DNA from: Monosiga brevicollis MX1
Lineage: Eukaryota; Opisthokonta; Choanoflagellata; Craspedida; Salpingoecidae
NCBI RefSeq assembly: GCF_000002865.3
Contig: NW_001865063.1
Location: 92,561 to 105,933, forward strand
DNA length: 13,373 nucleotides
Direction of reading: 5' to 3'
The notes beneath the pieces are model-generated. The model did not search any database and had not been told where the DNA came from. It saw only the letters and a list, made by a program, of their open reading frames with translations. The position numbers were made by a program, and so were the translations under genes. Of the stretch, positions 8,139 through 13,373 are shown in pieces; within the stretch, counting starts at the first letter, position 1, and each line of letters begins with the position of its first letter.

Positions 8139-9866
8139 CTATCCTAAAATCAGGCGCTTTGGTGGCGTGCTCGCTTCGGCCGATGAGGCGCCGACGATCT
8201 CATGGCCAAGAACTTGGCCCTCAAGGTACTGGAGGTGCATCAACTTGCGAATCACCCCTTGTTCGTCTGCCCATGCCCATCATGGAGCAGAAGACGATGA
8301 ACAGGCGTGCGTGCGTGAGTGAGTGAATGCCGAAACAGAACAAAAGTCCACAGAGACGGGTAACTGGAGGGGTGAACCAAGTATCACCGACCTCGGACAG
8401 GCTCTGGAGCCGCTCCCAACAAGCTATGCAAGTGAGCAAGTAGCTCTGTGTTGGGCAAAATAGCATCGTCGCCAGCTTCACTATCAATCTCGTCAGAGGG
8501 CTCATCGGTCCCCTCCTGAGCGGCGTCGTTCACCGCTTGATAAAGCTACATTGGGAAGAAAAGGCCTTCCAGGTGAACAACACGAAAAAGCGAAACACGG
8601 ACATGGCAATGCACGCAGAAATGCCTGCAGCCAGCGCTCACCTGTTCAAAGACAGCCTCGCCGAGGCGATGAAGGAGCTCGCCGCGCACCATCATGGCCC
8701 TATGCGCAAGTGCTTCAACAGCAGCTTGGTCCAATACGTCCGAGCCCCGTGGCTAGAGAGAAAAGAGAAAAGTTCGTTGGAAAAAAAAGGAAGGGGTGTT
8801 AAAATACAGCTACAAAGCAAGACACAGCATGTGCTCGCACTCAACCTGGCAGTGAGCCCCTACCTGGCGGGGTGACAAGGAGTCAAGGCTCGCCTCATGT
8901 TCTTCTTCAGACTCGTCAGTAACCCGCGGCGCCTTGACCGCTTGTACCACAGTCTCCGCTGCACGCTACACACATCCATATTCAACCGACCAGCCCAAGC
9001 CCCGCAAGAAAAAGGAGAAGAAGAAAAAAAAAAAAAGAAAAAGGTCAAACAAGATGAGCGCGCGAGTTTTCACGCGCACGTCCGACCCCGTGCAGACCGC
9101 GACGACATGCACTTTGGGAGCAGTCACTTACCATAACCTCAGTATCTACATCCGATAGCGACTGTGTACTTTGGCGTAGACCTGATGAATCCTCCGTTTC
9201 AGGTCCGCCATTTGATGCGTCCCCCAATGCTGGCTCAGCCAGACGAGACTGACTCAGTTTTGGCGCCCCCACTGTGGGTGAAGAGACCGGCCCAAGATCC
9301 TGTGTGCCAAATTCTTCGGTCGGCAACTGCCGGACACGATCGCTGAGCAGAATTTCAACTGCCACTTCCGCCCCTGCGCCATTCCGCTTGGCATCCTGTC
9401 GAGCCTTTTGGATTTGGCGACGCAAGTCACTCCGCTGCTGCTCCACTCGCTCCTTGGGAGACATGTCCGGCGTGCTAGCGGTTGACGTCTTTGAAGAGCC
9501 CGCGGGACTGGAGGTCGTTGATCCTGAAGTTGCTCGGCGTTTCGGGGCAGCCTTGGCTTTGCTGGTCTCTGGCACCGACGCACCACTTCGTCCTTCGCTA
9601 CTCTTTGTCCCTCCGCCTTTTGCAATACCGCCTTTGCGAGGGACTTGCAACTTGGATTGCACGTCTAATGTTCATCAGCGGCGATGACGCGGGTGAGATG
9701 TGACAGTCACCAATGTGGGCCAGTCAAACCAAGCAAGCAAAGCGTACTCGACTTGAGGGCACGAAGGCGCTGCTCGTGTTCTTTCAGAGAGCGTTTTTCC
9801 TACAAGCTCACAAGCACGAGCCTTGATAAGTGCCCATTGATACGCGCTAGCATGCCAGCACACACA

Positions 9867-9903
<37 letters not shown>

Positions 9904-11125
9904 ACACCTCATCACGTTTTTGTTTGGCATCGCGTTTCATGGCGTTCCGCTGGGCATCAAGGGACCGACTTGCAACGCCTCGGGGGGCGCTCTGCGCTGT
10001 ACTGGGACCGCCTTTGGACTTGCGGACCGTTGTCGTGGAAGTTTTGGCATTTGCAGTCAAGCGAGGACCATTGGAAAGTGTACTGGTGCCGCTTTGGAGC
10101 GTCGAGCTAGAACTGGAGCTTGAGCTACCAGTTTTGGAGCGAGTCTTCTTAGACTCAAGCACTACTGTTGCGCCAAAATTGGCCGCTGGCGCCGATGCAG
10201 CCACAGAGAGGGTACTGGTCCGATTCTGTGAAGAAGTACGCAAAGGAGCTTTGGTACCACGCGTTGCCACACTGGCCTGCGGTTGACTCCGTGCTGCACC
10301 GATGCCTGTGGATCTTTGCGCAGCTGTCGACCTGGTATTGCTCGCCAAGTTCGCCTCGTTGGTACTCTTCTTGGCACCAGAGCCCGCTGACGACGAAGAG
10401 ACCGGCTTTTTGCCGCGAGGACCATCGGCCTGCTTTCCAGCCTGCGGTGCCCTGCAAAATGCAACAAGCATGAAAAAAAGCAAAAAGGGATGAAATATGA
10501 GCTTGAGAGCGGCAGAGGTAGATGATAAACAGCATTTGCATGCTCCAGATGTGTCTTTCATTTACCTGCGCGGCGGAGCAAGCTCGACGTCAAAGGACAC
10601 GCTAGAAGGCAGTGCTTGCGCGGGCTCAGCAGCTTTTGATGTTTTTATCACTGTATTACTTGCATTCGTTGGCGGTACGACGTTCTCCTGGGCACGGCGA
10701 AGTGAAGGGGGTACTCTGCATAGATCACAGCCACCGAGTTGAGAGCATGAGACCGGCGCCCTGCCGCGCGAAGACACCACAAGAGATAATAGGAGAGTAC
10801 TGTCACCAACCGCTTAGCAGGCTCCAGCTCCACCGCAAAGGTGACAGCTGGAGGCATTGCCACGTGACTAGCAACGGGGGGTGGTGACGCTGGAGAGGGC
10901 TCGGAAACCGAGGCACGCTCACGGCGTGACTCCTCATCATGAATAGCCTCCATCTCTTGTCGCCGATGAGCTTTTGGAAGCACAAGATTCTCTTCACACC
11001 ACGCTACGATGAATGGGTGATGAAGCGTCTCGTCCATGCTGTGGTCATTGTGCGTATTCACGACAGATCGTGAGAGGTTGGCTTGGGTATGAGGTGTGAA
11101 GCTCACGAAAGAGAGATAACAAGAA

Positions 11126-11194
<69 letters not shown>

Positions 11195-12785
11195 GAGGTG
11201 GGGGGGGGGGTGTACTGACGAGGGGCGGTGTTGGGGCTCAGAGCGTAGCATCGACTCCACAACATCTCGTAGGCCATCGGAATAGCTGTCGCTGAGAGGT
11301 AAGAATTTTCCTGTTGCAAGCCACATGCAGCGATGGAGACCATGCACAAGATGAGGACTGTGTCACGATGATTGCCGTGCCGCAGGCCAACGACACCAGG
11401 TGTACATGCGTGGACAAACGAACAAACCTTGCATAATCCGCATGACCAAGGCAGGAAAGCTTTGGGCATTAAAGGCTTTGCGAAGCATGCACACTTCGTA
11501 GAGCAAGCAGCCCAGAGCCCAAACGTCTGACTTCTTGCCATATGGTTTGTCCTGACAGTTCATGCGCCATGTAAGGACCAGTCGAGAATTCATATCCTTG
11601 ATCTTTAGCGCTTGCTACAAAAGGGGCTAGCATGAGTCCAATACCTCGCAGATTTCGGGTGACAGATGATAAGGCGTGCCAATGATGGTCGAAGCAAGCT
11701 GGGTTTGAGAGTTGAGAACTTTGGAGATGCCAAAATCACCAAGCTTGACGATGCCTACGCCCGATCATGTCCGAAAACGAGACAGGCCGGTGTGGTTTAA
11801 AGTTGAAGGTGAAGCAAGCTACATTATCAGAGCCTGTCACGTTCGGGGTGCTTTGCGAGCACAGTGGCCCAGGTGGCACGAACCTCCACGTGTAAGGAAG
11901 ACGTTTTGAGCTTTGATATCTCGGTGCAAAATGTTCTTTGAATGAACAAAAGCCAGCGCTGCCACTAGCTGCACGAGCCTGCGAAGAGGCAGTGATGAAG
12001 GAGCCATGAGGATGCGTCAACAGCGTGCGATGCCGTCAGTCAGGTTCGTCGAGTTCATTCGAGTCGTGGCAAACAGCTGCGCACCAGTTCATGATTTTCT
12101 TCTCGGAGAAGCGGGCCCCCAAGCGTCGCTGGCCTTCTATAGCCCGACTCATGTCACCACCTTCGGCGTACTCCATGACCATGTGAAGCACACTGCCCAC
12201 ACGAAACCTGTGTGGGGCAGTAGCGAAGATCAAGAGCCCATGGAGAGAGGAAGGAGGAACCGGCATGGCAACAGGCAGTGGAGAAGCGAGGGTGTAAGAG
12301 TGATGGCAATGAGACCAAGAAAGAAAGACGAGCGTCGTCAGGCAGGCATATCTCATTGGACTGACGTTGGATCAACGAGGGCCACAATGTTACTATGGCG
12401 GAGGGACATCATGATGCGAGCCTCCATGCGGACCTATCGGCCGAGGGTGAGACGGAAGCATAAAAAGCAGTCAGGTGGACTGAAGTGCTCAGGGACCCAA
12501 CAAAAGAAGCACCATGCTTGATGCCAACCTCTTCTTCCTCTTGCGGGGTCATGTTTTCCAGCTGGATCTGCTTGATGACGCACAGCTGGCTGTCGCGCCG
12601 GCGCTTCACCAGGATGCAGCTGTTCAGATGGTGGGGCAACAAGCAGATGCGAGACTGTTGAGCAAAAGCTGAGGCACCAAGCGCGTGGGCCAACGGATTG
12701 GATCTTACCTGCCATACGAGCCTGACCCGATCTGCTTGAGGCGCTCATAATTTTGCATGCCTGGGGCCTCGGGCTCTACAGCCAT
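8139..12785 (-). CDS. NEK: NIMA-related Ser/Thr protein kinase, NEK1-like, 17 exons, 926 aa
   Basis: NEK kinases act in the cell cycle and at centrosomes and cilia. Exons on minus: 12785-12709, 12619-12529, 12433-12366, 12207-12085, 11978-11884, 11754-11645, 11551-11428, 11310-11220, 11038-10811, 10715-10566, 10451-9908, 9799-9748, 9664-9132, 8965-8864, 8752-8642, 8545-8392, 8266-8139. All 16 introns are GT-AG and phase-consistent. Kinase domain 13-270: glycine loop GSGSYGSC (20-27; the usual Val is Cys27), K42 in VIKQI, helix-C E60, gatekeeper M90 before E91, HRDIKAQN 138-145, DFG 158-160, GTPYHLSPE 177-185. The tail has a Ser/Thr/Lys-rich low-complexity region with eight serines, a charged helix (about 545-584), a second helical stretch (653-680), and [20 protein letters not shown] (819-838), which resembles the C-terminal segment of NEK1/NEK4. 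Start: GCCACCATGG with an in-frame TGA 12 bases upstream. Tail exons, especially 14-17, are less certain than the kinase exons. Confidence 0.92.
8267..8391 (-). other. Last intron of the kinase gene, with alternative short terminus
   Basis: Donor GTCGGT after GTC-CGA-G and acceptor GGGCAG before ACGAACAAG join in phase. They add 42 residues (D885-G926) containing [16 protein letters not shown]. If the intron is not removed, translation ends three codons later at TGA (8386-8384), giving 886 aa. The added segment reads like protein and sits where NEK1 proteins have their final helix, so I prefer the spliced form. The donor is weak. Confidence 0.6.
9859..9907. repeat. CA/GT microsatellite at the donor of kinase intron 11
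   Basis: On plus it is CA repeat with two small interruptions; the longest pure part is 9871-9898. On the transcribed minus strand it is GT repeat, and the intron 11 donor (9907) is the first GT of this tract, so several GT donors are available side by side. Confidence 0.95.
11131..11193. repeat. (TG)31 microsatellite in kinase intron 8
   Basis: About 31 uninterrupted TG units on plus, which is CA in the transcript. It fills about a third of the 181-nt intron between the HRPS exon and the HHPFI exon of the kinase domain. Confidence 0.96.
11200..11210. repeat. G11 homopolymer near the donor of kinase intron 8
   Basis: Eleven G on plus, C11 in the transcript, starting nine bases inside the donor at 11219. 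Together with the neighbouring CA tract it makes this intron almost wholly simple sequence. Confidence 0.93.
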
Positions 12786-13079
12786 GGTGGCTGGTCACAG
12801 CCGGGCTTGGCAGACAAATCAAGCACAGGCCTTGCCAGCGGTGTTTATCTCAAAGAGGAACCGGCACTCAAGGCTCTTCCATGCCCAAGCCGTGACGAGG
12901 CACGGGAAACCAAGGAGCCGTGGCGCCACTCCCCGCACACGATCAAGCAACCGACCGAGCGAGCGAGCGAGCTACCGAAAGCAACCGAAAGAGCGCGCAG
13001 CGTCGAAAAAAAATACAAAAAATTGAAGAACAAACGCGTCGTCCGGTTTTTCGCTCGTTGTCGGGGTGGTCTATGAGAT

Positions 13080-13099
13080 AGTGTGACCAAAGTCACACT
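13080..13099. other. Perfect 8-bp inverted repeat AGTGTGAC-CAAA-GTCACACT
   Basis: The arms at 13080-13087 and 13092-13099 are exactly complementary around a four-base CAAA spacer. About 295 bases upstream of the kinase ATG. It could be a binding site for a dimeric factor or a hairpin; nothing in the sequence decides. Confidence 0.75.
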
Positions 13100-13226
13100 T
13101 TTAACACTTTTAATGAGGTATAGTGTAAAAGTTGGTAGACTTTGGAGGCAAGCAAATGTCAGCATGGCTACGGGGTATTTTACTTTACAGTAAACACGGT
13201 TAGGGTTATTTTGTGTAGGCGCAATG

Positions 13227-13234
13227 GCGCCAAA
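13227..13234 (-). promoter_or_regulatory. E2F-like octamer TTTGGCGC upstream of the kinase
   Basis: On minus it reads TTTGGCGC, a full match to the consensus TTTSSCGC, about 442 bases upstream of the kinase ATG and within GGCGCC-rich sequence. E2F control would suit a cell-cycle kinase. An octamer can occur by chance, so this is a candidate only. Confidence 0.3.
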
Positions 13235-13282
13235 TACTTTTCGATCGGCGCCTGTCACAACCCCTTCTGAGATCTCTAACAG

Positions 13283-13373
13283 CTCTGTCTCTGCCTTTGC
13301 CTCTGCCTCTGCCTCTGTCTCTGTCTCTGTCTCTCTCTGTCTCTGCCTTTGCCTCTGCCTCTGCCTCTGTCTC
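13283..13373. repeat. CT-rich tandem repeat with a 52-bp period, open at the window edge
   Basis: The word CTGCCTTTGCC appears at 13291 and again at 13343 with matching flanks, giving a 52-bp higher-order period inside CTCTGT/CTCTGCCT sequence. It belongs to the same family as the block at 685-1087 and runs off the end. Confidence 0.88.

Larger units (their letters stand above)
12786..13282. other. Upstream region of the NEK-like kinase
   Basis: No gene supported on either strand. On the minus strand it should hold the kinase promoter and leader. It contains an 8-bp inverted repeat (13080-13099), an AT-rich block with repeated ACTTTTAACACT-like words (13090-13135), a telomere-like word (13198-13208), and GGCGCC words flanking an E2F-like octamer (13227-13234). 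The part nearest the ATG is rich in CGAG and CGAA words around 12955-13010. Confidence 0.55.

Noticed and set aside
8864-8958. Alternative acceptor for kinase exon 14 giving a basic RRLWYK frame
   Set aside because: It shifts the frame, so the following exon would lose the conserved [10 protein letters not shown] segment and meet stops. The acceptor at 8967-8966 keeps phase.
11884-11893. Alternative donor GTGGAG for kinase exon 5
   Set aside because: It would delete two residues before VKLGDFG; the donor at 11883 restores the usual spacing between the HRD and DFG motifs.
1-13373. tRNA, rRNA or transposon genes
   Set aside because: I looked for tRNA A/B-box words, terminal inverted repeats and transposase or reverse transcriptase motifs and saw none I could support by eye; a tRNAscan or Repbase search would settle it.

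Overview
The window is nuclear DNA from a unicellular eukaryote. It holds three intron-rich protein genes, and every one of the 26 introns I reconstructed is GT-AG and short (83-199 nt). Simple-sequence repeats are abundant: CTG, GTG, CT/CTGT, CA, TTC, and a 52-bp CT-rich repeat at the right edge. Gene content (a two-pore channel and a NEK1-like kinase with its C-terminal segment), high intron density, compact introns and moderately high GC would fit a choanoflagellate or another unicellular holozoan. That placement is inference; nothing here is diagnostic of the species.

Layout. 1-1520: no supported gene; low-complexity and microsatellite DNA leading into the GCSH promoter. 1521-2455 (+): GCSH, the lipoyl-carrier H protein of the mitochondrial glycine cleavage system, 4 exons, 154 aa. 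2456-3076: convergent intergenic region with a perfect 10-bp hairpin, an AATAAA and an A20 tract. 7345-3077 (-): a two-pore channel (TPC family), 8 exons, 1138 aa, with filter motifs TAN and VNN and an unrecognised C-terminal extension of about 286 aa. 7346-8138: intergenic, with an AT-rich patch. 12785-8139 (-): a NIMA-related (NEK1-like) Ser/Thr kinase, 17 exons, 926 aa. 12786-13282: upstream region of the kinase with an 8-bp inverted repeat, a telomere-like word and an E2F-like octamer. 13283-13373: 52-bp-period CT-rich repeat running off the window.

The three genes have unrelated jobs (one-carbon metabolism in mitochondria, endolysosomal cation flux, cell-cycle or ciliary signalling). The kinase and channel lie head-to-tail and the channel converges on GCSH; I see no sign of a common pathway. 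Exon joins were chosen by hand from GT/AG sites, reading-phase compatibility and family conservation. They agree in phase throughout but have not been tested against transcripts. I did not find a clear new multi-gene system. The most interesting items are the complementary CA/GT tracts in two introns of the kinase gene, the stop-free intron at the inner gate of the channel, the channel's unassigned C-terminal domain, and a motif repeated at two consecutive exon ends in the kinase tail.
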